In this document: in pieces, positions 1-13,400 of the stretch
How positions within the stretch are numbered: the stretch's first letter is position 1
Layout: the number at the start of each line of letters is the position of its first letter
Assembly: GCA_902728285.1 (NCBI GenBank)
Contig: CACVBU010000939.1
Location: 434,001 to 498,000 of the forward strand
Length of the DNA stretch: 64,000 nt
Direction of reading: 5' to 3'
DNA from: Clytia hemisphaerica
Taxonomy: Eukaryota; Cnidaria; Hydrozoa; Leptothecata; Clytiidae
Made by a program: the position numbers and the translations under genes
The notes under the pieces: generated by a model
What the model was told of the DNA's origin: nothing
Seen by the model: only the letters and a program-made list of their open reading frames with translations
The model's database searches: none

Positions 1-807
1 GCAAAAATAATCAATATTACTAATTTCTCAGAATTTTCGTCAAAATTTTCAAAATGGCTGAAGCAGAAAAACTTTGATTAGAAAATTAGAAACTCTGACT
101 TCGTTCTAATCTAAATGAATGTGAAAATGTTTTACTGGCAATCAAATCATCTTCGTAACAGAAAGATACAAATTGAACTTTTATGATATGGGCTCCTCTC
201 CTCAAGTGCTAAAGGAAACCCGACAGCCTGATATATCAACATCAAAACTGCCTTCTATATTCATATCTAACAGTTGATCGTCAACAACTATTGGAAACCA
301 GAAAGATGTACCCAAAGATGATCAAATGATGAGCTTCAAAGACTTTAGGACACTTTTAAACTTTTGAGGACGACCTGGCCTACAGTACCAAAAGACAGAT
401 GAGTTAATGTGAATGTAAATGTTTATCATTTATTATGGCTGATCACTTTTCTACTTAACTTTGGTGTTTGCAAAACTTGCATAAAAAGGCTGATTTCATA
501 AATGGTGGAATGATTAACCCAATCTTATTGAATTCATACTCTTGACATTCAATTAAATTGATTGGAAACTTGAGAATATATTTGGTATTTTGAATGACAT
601 AGTACATATATACAAGATGTTGATTGACTATTTTAATATACCTATATGTGTTAATATCGATATTGGAATGAAGAAACGAAGAAATAATAATCATGGTACT
701 AGACACTCAACTAGAGGGAATCGTGATATTTTACGATGGACTTGAATGACATACAAACATTTTTTAAACTCTATTTTACTAAAACTATATCTACGATATA
801 AAACTGT
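1..807. other. No gene recognised
   Basis: AT-rich sequence with only short open frames. I see no conserved coding, RNA gene or clear repeat. Confidence 0.5.
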
Positions 808-904
808 ACTTTTGGGTACCTAATAAGCTTCCCCTCCCCCGCTAATAAAAAAATTCTTCTATCTGGCTTATTCCAAACCCCCATTTATTAAGGTACCCAA
901 GAGT
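808..904. mobile_element. Short MITE, GGGTACCTAATA family
   Basis: About 97 bp. Ends ACTTTTGGGTACCTAATA and TATTAAGGTACCCAAGAGT are inverted repeats. It is a shortened relative of the copies at 3,636 and 13,936. Confidence 0.65.
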
Positions 905-1299
905 AGTTAGAGCCTTTTATGAACCTTGTTTTATTAAAAGTTTTAAATTTTTCTTTTAAACAAAGATACTGCCCAGTGTATATGTTTTTTTTATTCTAAA
1001 ATGTTTTGTTAATCATATTGTTTTGAAAAGATAGAATCAATGTTTGGGTCAAAGACTGATAATTGAATTGAAAAATTAAAGAATTTTTTTTCACTCAATT
1101 TTCAATATTTTGATCCAAACTTTTGAGGAGATTCTGACATAAAATTTTAACAAGTCTCCTGTTATTTTTAATGCCTGTTTGATCATTTCACTTTTTTATG
1201 ACACCTTTTGATAAAAATTACAGTACCATAAAAATGTGAAAAATTTAATGAAAAATGATGGGATTGTTTTGACTCATCACTTCCTATTTAGAAAATAAG

Positions 1300-1613
1300 T
1301 ACCTTTAAGGGAACTAATTTTGGGAATTTAGGCGAAATTCGCCAAAGTTTGTTCCTGCCAAAATTAAATATTTTGCTCACTCGCCAAAATAAGTTCCCGC
1401 CAAAATCAATTTTTTTGTTTCCTTGCCTAAATAACCCTGAAATTCATCAAAATTGCTCAAAATAAGGCAAAATAGAAGAGATTTACGCTGTCATTCGCCA
1501 AAATTAAAAAAATTCACTATTCGCCAAAATAAGTTCCGACCAAAATTAAAAAAAATTAGGATATTTGCTGCCTGCCAAAATTAGTTCCCACCAGAAAAGG
1601 TTCCCTCAAGGTA
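1300..1613. mobile_element. MITE with TACCTTTAAGGGAAC ends
   Basis: 314 bp. Ends TACCTTTAAGGGAAC and GTTCCCTCAAGGTA are inverted. The interior repeats CGCCAAAAT and TTCCCGCCAAAAT modules in several copies. Confidence 0.7.
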
Positions 1614-3635
1614 TTTGAAAATTTTCAGAATTTGTCAACCATTTCCAATCAAGACCAAAATCACAAAAATACTTGTAATTTTTGTTAACAACTATCAGTC
1701 TCGAGATTTGTAAAAAAAATGTCTGGACACAAATGAACAAAGTAACTCATGCATGTAACATATCTTTAACCAGGACCCTAGTTAACTGGCATAACACAAT
1801 CTAATCAAAAAATACAAAATCATTAATTTATTGTTTGGTAATACTGAGAAACAAACAAAAAACAATTTTCAAATACACAATACAATAATAGACAAAAATA
1901 GGCAATTCTTTTGAAAATAGATGACCTGATTTAATTTTTTCTGAGGATTAATTGACGATTGAAAATGATACTTAGATGACAAAGTATAGACAATAAGTCC
2001 CTTACGCTACATTAAAATAGTTACACAAACAAATAATTTTGGTATTAACAGTCAGAGCATTTCACAATATTAAGAACTACCTCCAAAATTACCTCTCAAA
2101 ATTAATTTCATTATGATGACTGACTGATTAATTTATATAGTTTGCTTCTGTTTGCTTTCTATAATTTGTTAAAATTACCTAGCCAAAGAATTCATCTATA
2201 TAAATTTGTTCAAGATTATCTACTGTACAAGCAATACTTTTTTCATTTGCCAGAAACCAGTCTTGCCAAATTAAAAATCTGGCACACTGTTTTAAAAGTA
2301 ATATCCAAGCTTTCAATACTCTTTCCATTTTTAGCCAATTGAATGTACGTTATTTTTGTAAATCTCAGATTCTGTCCATGAGATGGCAGATGGCGCTTAT
2401 TTAGTCAATGACCCAGGCATAATCAATTGTATATTTTAGTCCACTTTCTACAAATGACATACATCACAATTTCACGGTTGGGGTACCAAATATTTTCATA
2501 TATATACTGATGCAATAACCCTCACAATTTCAGTTTGTAGCCTGCTGTGAGCTAGTCTCTAGTGACAGTGTGAACAATACATTATCCAAAATTTAAGATA
2601 TTCCAAATATTGTTAGTGTTAGTAGCAATCTTTTCATCATCGCTGTTGATAATTCTAATCTACCAAGTCTACCAGCCAAGCCACATATATCAAGATATCC
2701 AAAGAATCCATCCAGTGACAAATTGATTCGGTGTTATAATAAAATAGCCAGAAAATTAAAGTTATGATTCAAAAAACCATCATTGCGACAAAATATTTTT
2801 CAGCATTGGGTGTTAGATGTATATATTTCAATTCTAATCACAATACATCTTGTTTGTTGAAGATATCCTTGATTTGAAGTCGCCCATCTGTTTTTGAAAT
2901 GCCTTTTCAAGGAGCAGGATATATACAGAATTTATGGTTGATTATTTTGATGTTTTTTTATATTATATATATTTTACACCTAAATAAATTGAAAAAAGTT
3001 ATATCGAAATCAAATGAGCGATATTAAACCGAATACTTTTCATCTGAACAAACATAAAGCCAGGTAAACTAACTGAAAACCTTAATTTCCAACAAAACAC
3101 AGTCTGACAGTTCACAAAAAATAGCACAAAAACATTGAGCCAGGCCAGTCTGAAAAGAGCCAGGCCACAAAAAAGAATGGTATGGACTTAAAGTTTGGTC
3201 ATATTACAATGCTAGAAAATTATTTTTAATCATCAAAAAATTCTCTAACATAGTATTTCAAAGCCATTCTTTGGGTCATTATAGCAAATACACAGAAACC
3301 AGTCAGCCATTTTGTTTTTGCGAAATTCCTTCCTTCTGGCCAAAGTTCAAGGTTCAAAGAGCAGAAATGCAAAGAATAATTATTCTAAAATCAAACCAAT
3401 CCAATTTGTTGACATATTTCATGATAATTAGACCATAATTAGCAAAATTACATGGACAAGTAGTTCCAAATTTGGTGGCCTTCGAGTTTTGGCGGCCATT
3501 TTTTTAAATCTTGTCGGCAACTAACGTGCGGATCAAAGGAAATTTATTTTTATTGTTCGAACAATGAGATAATTTTGCATAATTATGCGCTTAGACGTCT
3601 TGTTTTGGTTATAAGTCTTTGTTATGAGGGAGTGT
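1614..3635. other. No gene recognised
   Basis: AT-rich intergenic sequence downstream of the dynein gene. Nothing supported apart from short low-complexity runs. Confidence 0.5.
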
Positions 3636-3909
3636 ACTCTCGGGTACCTAATAGCCGTCCCCCTCGCTAATTAATTTTTCGAAAATTTTCCACCCAGGAC
3701 ATTCTTATTCGAACCCCCCGCTTATTAATTTTTGGGAAAATGTTTTTGAAAGTTCCCTCTTTTGTCCTAATTCTGCTGTATTAGCCTCCTTTTCAAAAGT
3801 TTTCCACCCAGGACATTTCTATTCCAACCCCCCCCGCTTATTAACTTTTGAGATTTTTTCCAACCCCCCTGCTTATTCCAAACCCCCCGGCTATCAGGTA
3901 CCTGAGAGT
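3636..3909. mobile_element. MITE, GGGTACCTAATA family
   Basis: 274 bp with terminal inverted repeats ACTCTCGGGTACCTAATAG and CTATCAGGTACCTGAGAGT. The interior repeats a module of CCCCC tract plus GCTTATT and CCACCCAGGACATT. A copy lies in opposite orientation at 13,936. Confidence 0.8.
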
Positions 3910-4176
3910 AAGTGCCAAAAGAAAACCACCATAAAGACACTATGAAAGAACGAAGAAAAAACGAGAAACGAATAAAAACGACAAAAAACGACAAGTTACG
4001 ACAAAAAACAAAAAAACGAAAATAAAGAACGACATATTTGCGATTCATCCCTCTTAGTTCTATACGCTATTTAACCACTTACGGTTTAAAAGAACGCATG
4101 CGCAGTTTGTGGGCTCCAATAGGATCATCCACTGTATGTTATTAGCGCTTCTTTGATACCAGTTAACATTTTTAGT

Positions 4177-4460
4177 ACATGTTTTTTTTATATAAGCATT
4201 GCACTTATAAGCATATCTAGGTTCAGATATGGGGAAAAATTAAGCATATATGGCAAGCATTATTTGAGCCTACGAAAAATGTTTTTTTCCTGATTTTTGC
4301 TTTTTTTATCTGGAATTTTACGAATTTTCAGTATTTCCCTAAATTTATGCTTTAGATTTAAGCATCCCCGCAAGCATTTTTCAGCCTTATTAAGCTTTCG
4401 ACCTAAGCATCTCTGAGCCTGTTTTCCGACTTTTGTATGCTTATATAAAAAAAAACATGT
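4177..4460. mobile_element. Foldback MITE with ACATGT-T tract-TATAAGCAT ends
   Basis: 284 bp. Ends ACATGTTTTTTTTATATAAG and CTTATATAAAAAAAAACATG are inverted. AGT flanks both sides as a possible target duplication. AAGCAT/ATGCTT words recur inside. Confidence 0.75.
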
Positions 4461-5500
4461 AGTCATTTGACATTCTTTCAGCTTTGTTTAAAACAATTGC
4501 GCCGATAAAACCTTTCCGAATTTCTATTGAGACTTAATTTCGCGGATGACACCCCAATCCACGAAATCTGCGAAATTTAATCCCCGCGAAAATTTATCTC
4601 ACTAAAGTGGGACTTTAGTTAAGCACGTTGACGATCACCCCGTGCGATGACATCACGGTTGCTATCTAAGAGGATATCCAAAACTAAGAGAGTTTATTTG
4701 AAAGGGTGTTTATAGCAAAAAAATTTGTCCGCTAAATGGAGGTGTCCGCTAATTGGGTGTCCGCCATTTGGAGACTTTTTTATAAGGATTTGACTAGGAA
4801 ACGGCCGGAGAAAAATGTTCTGCCCGCTAATCAGAGGTGTCTGCCTTTTAGAGTGTCCGCTAATTGGAGGTTCTACTGTACTTAAACACATAATAAACGA
4901 AAACTGATGCATTTTAATGATAAAGCAAATGAATAATTCTTGACCTTTGATCCCTTTTCATAAAGGTTATTTCCCTTAGTTGGTTGTCTTTCTTTGTTTG
5001 TTTTGCCGCGTCCAATCAGTCATCCGTGGAAATGTTGACAAATCTTCAATGACATAGCCCTATGGACTTTCCTAAAACTTGCAAATCATGAAATGAGTTA
5101 ATTGTGACTTTTATAACATGCCTGATTGGCAAAATACTGAAAAATGATATTCTTTGCAAAATATCGCGTAATTTTACTCTATGAACAAACATCCAACGAT
5201 TATCTCGAAAATGTCATCATATCATAATGTTTCGAATATGTAATTGTCTATTTCAGTTCGCAATTAAGCAATACGGAATTTCAGCGGATTTCAAAAAAAT
5301 GATTCAAATCATGCACAAATTTTGGTGAGTGGAATTGTCCCTGTCCATATTGTACCTAGTCATAAACGATCCTATCGTCTATACAAAGTCACTAAAAAGA
5401 GATGTAGAGTTTAGGAGGCGGGCTCTAGTGGTGAATGTTTGTCCTAAATTTGCTGCAATTTCTTTCCATGAGCCTCCCTGAAAGCTTCAAACTCCGCGCA
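4461..5500. other. No gene; TE fragments
   Basis: Contains a half copy of a TTTCGCGG/CCGCGAAA-type element near 4,525-4,615 and the CAGTAGAACCTCC remnant at 4,723. The rest is featureless. Confidence 0.5.
4723..4880. mobile_element. Degenerate MITE, CAGTAGAACCTCCAATTAG family
   Basis: Right end reads GTCCGCTAATTGGAGGTTCT then ACTGTA. Inner repeats of GTCCGCTAAT(T/C). Related to elements at 39,009, 39,552 and 40,901. The left end is not clear. Confidence 0.6.
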
Positions 5501-5912
5501 TACTTTAGACGTGCAAACTTCTACGAGCAGCGAAAGTAAATGTCTTTCAAAACTCTTGAAGAGTCATTCGCGAAAGTTTATGCTTACGAAAAATTCTCCA
5601 CAAAATAGCAAATCTGAAAAACTTTGAATAAAATGTAAGATTTATGGCACTTTTTAGCCTGTTAAAGCCTAATAAGTCAAAAGACAAAAGTTTCAAGCCA
5701 AGCGAAGAAATATTTTTCCCCCTAAAGCCTTTTTTTCATGTGAAAATTTTCATTTCTACATCTTGATTTGCAAAAGTTTATGCTCGCAAAAAAGATTTTT
5801 CAGTCAAATTCGCGAAAGTAATGTCTTGCATCATATCTCTGTGGTTTTGAAATTTCGTGATTTGTCGACCTCGCAAAAGTTTCTGCTCGCGAAAGTTTGC
5901 ACGCCTAAAGTA
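5501..5912. mobile_element. MITE with TACTTTAGRCGTGCAAACTT ends
   Basis: 412 bp. Inverted ends TACTTTAGACGTGCAAACTT and AAGTTTGCACGCCTAAAGTA. The interior has repeated CGCGAAAGT and CGCAAAAGTTT modules. End motif resembles the TACCTTA group. Confidence 0.75.
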
Positions 5913-7811
5913 CATATTTTCTTGCATTTACTATCCCTCCAACGTCTATCCCTTAAATACATTTCAGTGAGTAGATAATTTCATTTCTCAATTTTTTACC
6001 CCGAGATCGAGCTTCCTTGATATAAAAGGATTTTTTATCCCTTGGGCAACTGAAAGTGTAAGCGATTATGAGGCGTGACAGGAGAATAATATATGAGACG
6101 CATATCGCTGGTCGGTCGAGATTCCCAGCAAATAGCAATTTATCCGCTGGAAACGGTCACGTATGATTAGTTTCGTGGTTTACCTTGGAGACTCAGACAA
6201 TGAAGTGCAAAATAACAGCTGTAAGCTAAAATGTCGTACGAACTTTCTAGAATTTCCTATTGTGTGGTTGATTTTTCTCAAAGGTTTTTACCCGACTACT
6301 TCTAACTAAGAAATTAGGGTGGAGGGGTTTCAAGAATATTTCACATTTTTGGTTGATTCAAAAGTCTTCCAGTTATAGTGATATAAATCAGAGATTTGTG
6401 GTCGTTAAATGATTATCGACATACATTCCACTGATTTCTTAATGCAAAAGTTTTGATGCATTTGTTGTTATGTGTTTCATAGTTGTCATGGCTACGAAAA
6501 ACGAAACAGGTGAAAATTGAAGCCTGTGTAGATTTGACCACAAAAAGTCTCATCCACCACGCAAAAACTTATAAAATGCCTAGAAGAGTTTTCGACAAGC
6601 AGAAATATGCAGACTATTCTTGAAATGACCCTACCTTCACGATATCTCGACAAATTATTGATAAATTAGGGGTGGAGGTAATTCTTTATTCAGTATATTT
6701 TGTTGTTCCATAAATCAGAATCTCATTTTCCAGCACTATTTCGGAAGTATGAATTTCGCTTCTGGGTTTTCTTCAGCGCTGGCTCCAAACAGACCCTGCT
6801 CTGAATCAGCAATTTCACTGGTTTTGTAAATACGGCATGGGTATTTTTTACCACCTTGACGGCCGACGGGAACGTGCCGCTAAAGTTTGAAAAGTGGACC
6901 CTGTCAGGTAAAATTGGAACCCTAGATAGATTATATAGATAGATATTTTCCACCTCTGTTTCTGAAGTTGGACTTTCCATGGTTGTAATTTTAAATCATT
7001 GAATTTCATTTGTGAATACTTCCATCACTTCTTCCAAAACTTCCAAAGTTGACATTTTACATCTGGCGCTGATTTTTTAATCGGTAGATGTTCGTAATAT
7101 TTAACATGGATAGCCCAGTGATATAGGACTTTTGATTGTTTTCACTGGGTCCACGGCCAGCAGTTTTGGCAAGGATTGAGCCGGGATTCGAGCCCGGTAT
7201 GTTATTTTTCCAACTGATTTGATGTGGAAATTTCGCTTGTAGGTACTTTCCACCTCGCTTTTGTAGTGGGAATTTCTTAGGCACTTCGTTCTCTGAAGGG
7301 TGAATTTACGACTTATGGGTGTTTTACACCACTACTGTTTCTGGAGTGGGTGTTTCACTAACAGTTGGATTTTCTTTCCGTGTATTTTTTTCAGTTCTGT
7401 ATATTTATCTAAACTTGTTTTGCTGGATTGGGAAAACTTTTGACCAGTAGACTAATAGTAGTTCACACTAGAAACTGACGAGATATGATGCAAGATTTGA
7501 AGGTGCCTTTTGCAAGCCTTGTTAATAGCCTATTTCTCTACATACAAAAAGAAATTACTCAGTTTTTAGGAAGTAGGAAGCGTAAAAGGAAATGGTCTGA
7601 TTTCACTCAAAGCTAAATGACTAAACTGATTTATTACTGAGCTGTTTGAAAAGAAGTGTAATTTACAGAACGACGCATAGCTTTCCTAAAAAAAAAACAG
7701 GGTGGAAAAGCTAATCTGCTTCTGCATATCTAAACGAAAGAAGATCATTCATTAATTACTAATTACTAGTACAAAGACAAGCAAATAGTTTTACAAATTG
7801 GGGATGAGCTG
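5913..7811. other. No gene; weakly periodic stretch at 6,720-7,400
   Basis: Between about 6,720 and 7,400 a loose motif recurs (TTTCCACCTC...TGGGAATTTC; TTTTACACCACTACTG...GTGTTTCAC) with long spacers. It looks like a decayed repeat. Otherwise nothing is recognised. Confidence 0.4.
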
Positions 7812-8377
7812 TAGCCTGGATATCCAGACCGTAAACTATTTCACCGTCTAGTTTTTTAATATTTTGTCTCAGGTTTACGGTCTGGTTGAAGTAACTCGTC
7901 TGCAGGGATATCTGTCCCTACATATGCGAGTGTCTCTAATTGGTCAGTACGCGCCCAGTCACTGAGCAGAATTTTCGCGGGGTTTTTGATATTTTTCGAT
8001 GCGCGCGCATAATTTATGGAAAAAGCTGACCTTGCAAAAAAAGATAAACAAATGAAAAAGAAAACACAAGTTCATTTCTAAACAAAATGGCCGCTGGAAA
8101 GGAGCCTTTATAAATGTGGCTGATGCTTTGATGTAGTTTAAAGTAGTTTTGAAAGTTTATTGAGTTTGTAAAAGAGGTTTTATGGTAAGTTAATTATGTG
8201 TGTCTGCCTGGGTTTCCAAAGTTTTGAGATTCTGTCAACAAGGGTTTACTCACAGACTGTGTCATTCAAAACTGTATCAGACTTTTTTAGTTGCACCAGA
8301 CTCTAAAATTTTAGAAACTTTGTATGTTGAGGTAAGAGTGTTTTTTTCTGAAATTTTGAGTCTGGATACCCAGGCTA
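7812..8377. mobile_element. MITE with TAGCCTGG-TATCCAGAC ends and 9-bp TSD
   Basis: 566 bp. Inverted ends TAGCCTGGATATCCAGAC and GTCTGGATACCCAGGCTA. Exact 9-bp direct repeats GATGAGCTG flank it (7,803-7,811 and 8,378-8,386). A 9-bp TSD suggests a Mutator-like transposase; no coding capacity is visible inside. Confidence 0.85.
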
Positions 8378-8386
8378 GATGAGCTG

Positions 8387-10182
8387 GAGTTTTTATAAGA
8401 TACTTCACTAATTGGTCATTTGAAGTAATAGAGATGACGCGTTCTTTAGAAAAAGTAATAAAATTGTATTCATTACATCTTAACGACCAACCAAATCACA
8501 TAAGAGCTTGTAAAAACTCCAGCTTGTCCCACAAATTGAAAATACAAATTTATGTATCAAAGGAAACGTTACTTGTGCTTTCAAATGCCTAAACTTAAAA
8601 AGTAACAAGAGCGAAAATTCGGGCAGAAACAATTCAATATAAGAATTCCCCCGTGTAAAATACCTCAGCAATTCTACCGATTTTACAAAGTTTCCCGAGA
8701 CAAAAATGACTCGAACGTTTCAGATAGTGTACGAAACACGTGAGAAACGAGAGGATTTCGCAAATTTCCATAGGGTAAAACCAACAGTATGTTTAAAAAA
8801 AATCTGCTTCATTTAATAAATATTAACAAACAACGGGTGACTACATGAATAAGCTTCGAGTCATTTTTGGCCCATGCCTTGCTCTTTTGTTTCGATTTAT
8901 TATGACGTCAATGTAACAAGACTCTCAAAAGATTAGTGGTTTAAATTACATCTCAAAACATAACGGTATTATCAGGCATACTTATAACAAGACATTTTAT
9001 TTATAAGCACATCCATCAGCGATAGTTATTACCTTTAGAAAGGTAAGGGCGTTGTTTAATTAATTCTATCAAATGTTTCGGCAATCAACATTTGATTCTT
9101 AGTTTCCCTGTGAAGCCTTGGCTTCAAGATATTCTAGAGAATATGTTCTTGTCTAATTGTCTAATTAGTGTGCGCCTATTTATTGTATAAGAGCAAAGAT
9201 ATTAATATCCCGGTATAGATTTGTCAATTAAAGCGTTTTTTATGAGAAACTGATCATAGATTATCATCTATCTTGTCGCATAAATTATACGATCACTTTG
9301 ACACATAATTTATTTAATATTACGAGCTTTCAAATTAAGGGGAAATTGAAATAGTCAATTGTTTGTCATTTTTATACATTGCAGTTTTAAGTAAATCCAA
9401 GTTGAACTATAATTAACCGATACATTCGAATGGGGCAGTGTAATAATGACATCACGTAAGCGAAAGCTGTAAACTATACACTGCTTAAATCAATTTGAAT
9501 GTCAATCCTCGTAAAATGTATCTTTCATCAGTTTAAAAATATTTCAAAATATGTACAATTTTTCACGCATATTTACAATTCGATAAAATATTAAAACTTC
9601 TTGTAGCAAACCTTATTACCAAAATATATCAACAATCTTACGTATTTAACATATAAACCATAAAAATAATTTTTGTCAAAAACTCATTGAGTTAAGATTT
9701 TATTTTATTTAGAAGCAGTAACTGTTCCAGTTTCTTAAATCTTGACCACTCTCTCTCCCAGTATGATTTCTTCGGGAGGGGGGGGGGTGAATACTGGGTT
9801 AAAACTCGATTGGGTTTCATATTCCCAATATTTCATATTCAAGTCAAAACATTCGGTAGGAGTGGACAAACTGCACAATATTTTGAAGCGAGGAATTCTT
9901 TATTTGATTATTTTTAGCGCGGACAAAATAGGAGTATAATTTTCCACTGGGAACGATATTTTGGCCAATTTTACCGGTGAAAGGGTATGTTAGAAGGAGT
10001 GCATTTAAAATTTTTACTTCTTTTATTTCAACGCGAAGTGTTGCAGGAGGAGAATATTACTGATAATGTAATCATCCAGTTTTTCATTTTTTGCTATTGC
10101 AGAATTACTTTGTCAGTAACAAAAAAAACACATTAGCTTCGATACTTGTGTACGGAAATCAAAATTAATTAACTAAAAAGTG
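8387..10182. other. No gene recognised
   Basis: Contains a short inverted pair (AGCTGGAGTTTTTATAAG near 8,390 and its inverse near 8,510) and a 10-base G-tract near 9,778. No coding similarity seen. It lies just beyond the dynein 3' end. Confidence 0.5.
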
Positions 10183-10188
10183 TTTATT
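10183..10188 (-). promoter_or_regulatory. Candidate polyadenylation signal of the dynein gene
   Basis: AATAAA on the minus strand, 29 nt after the dynein stop codon. It would give an unusually short 3' UTR, so a later signal is also possible. Confidence 0.5.
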
Positions 10189-10216
10189 GATGTAATTAAG
10201 TAATATGAAGGTGTTT

Positions 10217-10429
10217 TTACTCATCAATCTGACACAGTGCTGCAACGCCGTTCAAAATCAATGCATCAGGATGGTGATCAGGATCGCTCGGTAAGACCAA
10301 CGAGGTTACAAAATTTGTGAAATTACAAACCAATGAATCGTAACGTTTAGATGTTTGATACAAAGGGCACAGATACTGATTGGTTGGTTCATCTTCTTCA
10401 GCATTGTATGGAGTCGACGCATTTTCGCC
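10217..10429 (-). CDS. Dynein exon 36: C-terminus and stop
   Basis: Reads [30 protein letters not shown] and [12 protein letters not shown] then TAA. This matches the family's terminal blocks (YxCPxYKT, TNxVxxxxLPS, RGVALLCQL), so the true C-terminus is present. Confidence 0.96.
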   Translation of the reverse strand, partial: GENASTPYNAEEDEPTNQYLCPLYQTSKRYDSLVCNFTNFVTSLVLPSDPDHHPDALILNGVAALCQIDE

Positions 10430-13400
10430 CTGTCATAAGCGAGACAAATAATATACCATAACAAATTGTAATGAGAAGTCATTAAGGAGCGTGCAAGTAA
10501 GAAACAGTAAGCAAAACATTAAGCATTGGGAAAATAAAACTTGTAAACAAAATACAATCGAAACCGCATGATTCCTTGTTATGGTACAAGTTTTTTTTAT
10601 AAGAACATCCAAAATTTTTGAAGCTTTGGAATGTTCTTAACTTTTTGAGTTTCATCGCCATTTTTGCCCATTTTCCTAAGAAATTTGGTATTTTAGAGTC
10701 CGCAAAGCCTTAAAATGTTCTTATATAGTTTGTTCTTATAGAAAAAAAGTGTATTCATTATGAAATCAACCAGCATTGAAAAAACACGCCCTACTTTAAT
10801 GTAGAATACAGGTCAAATGACTTCATAACAAATGATTGATTGACACTAGAAAAGTGAAAATCAGTGTTCGTCCTATTTGGAAAAAACCGCAATATAATAG
10901 TTTCACTTACCGCGCATGGTATGAAATGAATTTCTGGTAGACTTTGAGGTTTCGTGCCTGCGGTACATTTTGTTATAAAACGGTTCTTGTTATCCCATTT
11001 TGCACCGTCCAGGAAAAGTCCGAAAACAGAAATTCCCGATTCCAAATGATTGCTCGCCTGTGTATTAAAAAGAAAGGAAATGTGAATAAAATGACATAAA
11101 CATATTAATCAACTTCATCAATTGAGCAAAATACCCCAATTGGGAGATAATCCTTCTTCAAACTACGGAAATACAAAAGAGAATCTTTCCTAAGGTCTCT
11201 TAGATCTTTTCAGTCAAGACTTGCTAAGTAATTTATAATACCACAGGGTCTTAGTTTTGAGCTCCCCATTATTCGCTATTTTCATATTTCTATGACTGTT
11301 GGAACGTCTCCCAATGCCTTTGCTTCGTCTCCTATCAGCACGTGTTCTGATAAAGGTATATTATCCAACTGTATACCTATATTTACTTGATATGTTTCAT
11401 TATAAATCACCAGCGTAGACACCGTAGCGTAGTCCCTTGTCTAGTAGTAGGGGGAAATTTGTTCGTTTTTTTGCGGTCGCTCGATTTTTTTAGTCAAAGC
11501 ACTTGTTATACATTTTTGGAAAGCTAAGGGGTAGGGGAATCAAAATAACTTGGGTGCCAATTTTTTTTCGGACACTTTGGTGTGATTTTCGGACAAATAC
11601 GACGGTCTCAGGCAAAAATCATAGGGTGAAAAATTAATGAAAATTTTAGCTTGAGAAAACGTAGACCTGTTGTATATTTTTGGAAAGCTCTCAAATAATT
11701 AAGATTAGAGATATATTGCGAGTATAGGTGATTTCTGTACCTAACTCGAGATATTAACCCTTAAAAACAGTGTTTTTCAGCCAGAACAGGCCAGAAACAG
11801 CTGTTTTGTCCAGTTTTTGCGCTTTCGGAAGCTCAATATCTCGAGTTAGGTTTTCCTAGAAATCAAAACACATCATTTGTATGAAAAAATTGAAAGTCGC
11901 AGCATGTGGTCTCCTAGCAAATAAGAACACATATTTGTTAAAAACCCCTTCGGCTGCTTCTGACATTAGGCCAATTAAATTTCTTCGAATTTGTTCAGTA
12001 TAGCAGATGAAGAAGAATTTTTGACAGCAGTAAAAAAGCTAACCGTTTGATAGGGTCACGACAGAACTCTCATCCATTATTCCATCAGGATTATGGGCAA
12101 GCTCACTCAATCACTCTCTCACCACATCCTTGGTAAACCACAACTATTTGCATAAAAGAAGCTTCCCTTCAACGACAAGCTCAGGCACAACATGGTAGTG
12201 ATCCATGTGCAAAATATTTTAATTCATATATTTCGAAAATGGTCATTTTTGACTTCATCCAATGATTGGAGAGCAAGAATACACCTTATTACACCTTGGG
12301 CAGAGAACTCTCATTTCCTATTTAAGAAATAATCATGGGCTCGTTCCCTTACGTTTTGACACGACAAAATATAACTTGGATAGAAAATATCATCATGCAT
12401 TTTTCGGGACAAAATCATCTTGTCCCTTATAGCTGTTGCGAACTCTTGGAATCCATGACACCTTTAGCAGCTCGTTTAGCAGGATGCAGCAAAAGCTATA
12501 AAAAGGCTTTAAATCAGAATTTTTCGCGAAACAACATCTTCGACAGCGCTTTAACATCCTTCTATCGAATTCCCAAGTTAACAGATCTGAGATTTGGTAT
12601 TAAACTTTAATAACGAGGGAATTTTTTTAAGTAGAATACATAAACATTGCTGTTTTAGTTTCCGAACGCTCAAATACAACGAACGAAACATTTGATTTCA
12701 AAATATCCTGTCAAAACCGGTTGACACATTTTCTAACTATCAAGTAAATGCTTCCTTGAAGGAAAACATTGGTTTGGCTGAGATTCGACTATCATCAATA
12801 TAATGTCTTCCCTCCGGGTGTACCTGACGTACATACGAAACCCGACTCTAGTTATCTTAAACGGAAAGTAGGATCGGTAAAGACAAAAGGATTTTTATTA
12901 TAAACTGTTGGACATTGGCCAATTTACATTTTATTGGTAATTAGCATCAAACACCTGTTTTTACTACCGGGGTCAAATTTTTCCTGATCGCAGTTCCTGT
13001 CCGTTCAAATTTTCCCTCGAAGTATTGAAAATGCACCTCCGAACAATAATTCACACTTAGTGATGTATTGACCTCGCAAACATGGGGGTGGAAAGGCAGC
13101 TAAATCAGGCGTGGGTATCCTTTTGATATCAAACTTTATTATTTAGCTTCAACTTTAGCTTCGTCTTTTTTCAGTATGACCTACTTTTACTTTTCAAAAG
13201 AAAACTGTTATTTTACTTTATAGAGAGTGTCTGTGCCCACAACTTCGAGGAAACATGCAGTGTTATACTGTTATAGAGCCCCACTCCTTTTAATTTCAAA
13301 CATCTATGAACTTGCTGAAAGGCTTTAAGCATTTAGATGCGTGGTGATTATTAATGTCTTCATTGGTCAATTAACGAGCACTCTCGTTACAGTAAATGTA

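Noticed and set aside
3767-4048. 93-codon minus-strand frame
   Set aside because: Runs through the GGGTACCTAATA MITE; the frame is composed of element repeats.
12335-12610. 91-codon open frame in dynein intron 34
   Set aside because: No domain, no conserved pattern and no splice context; expected by chance in this length of AT-rich DNA.
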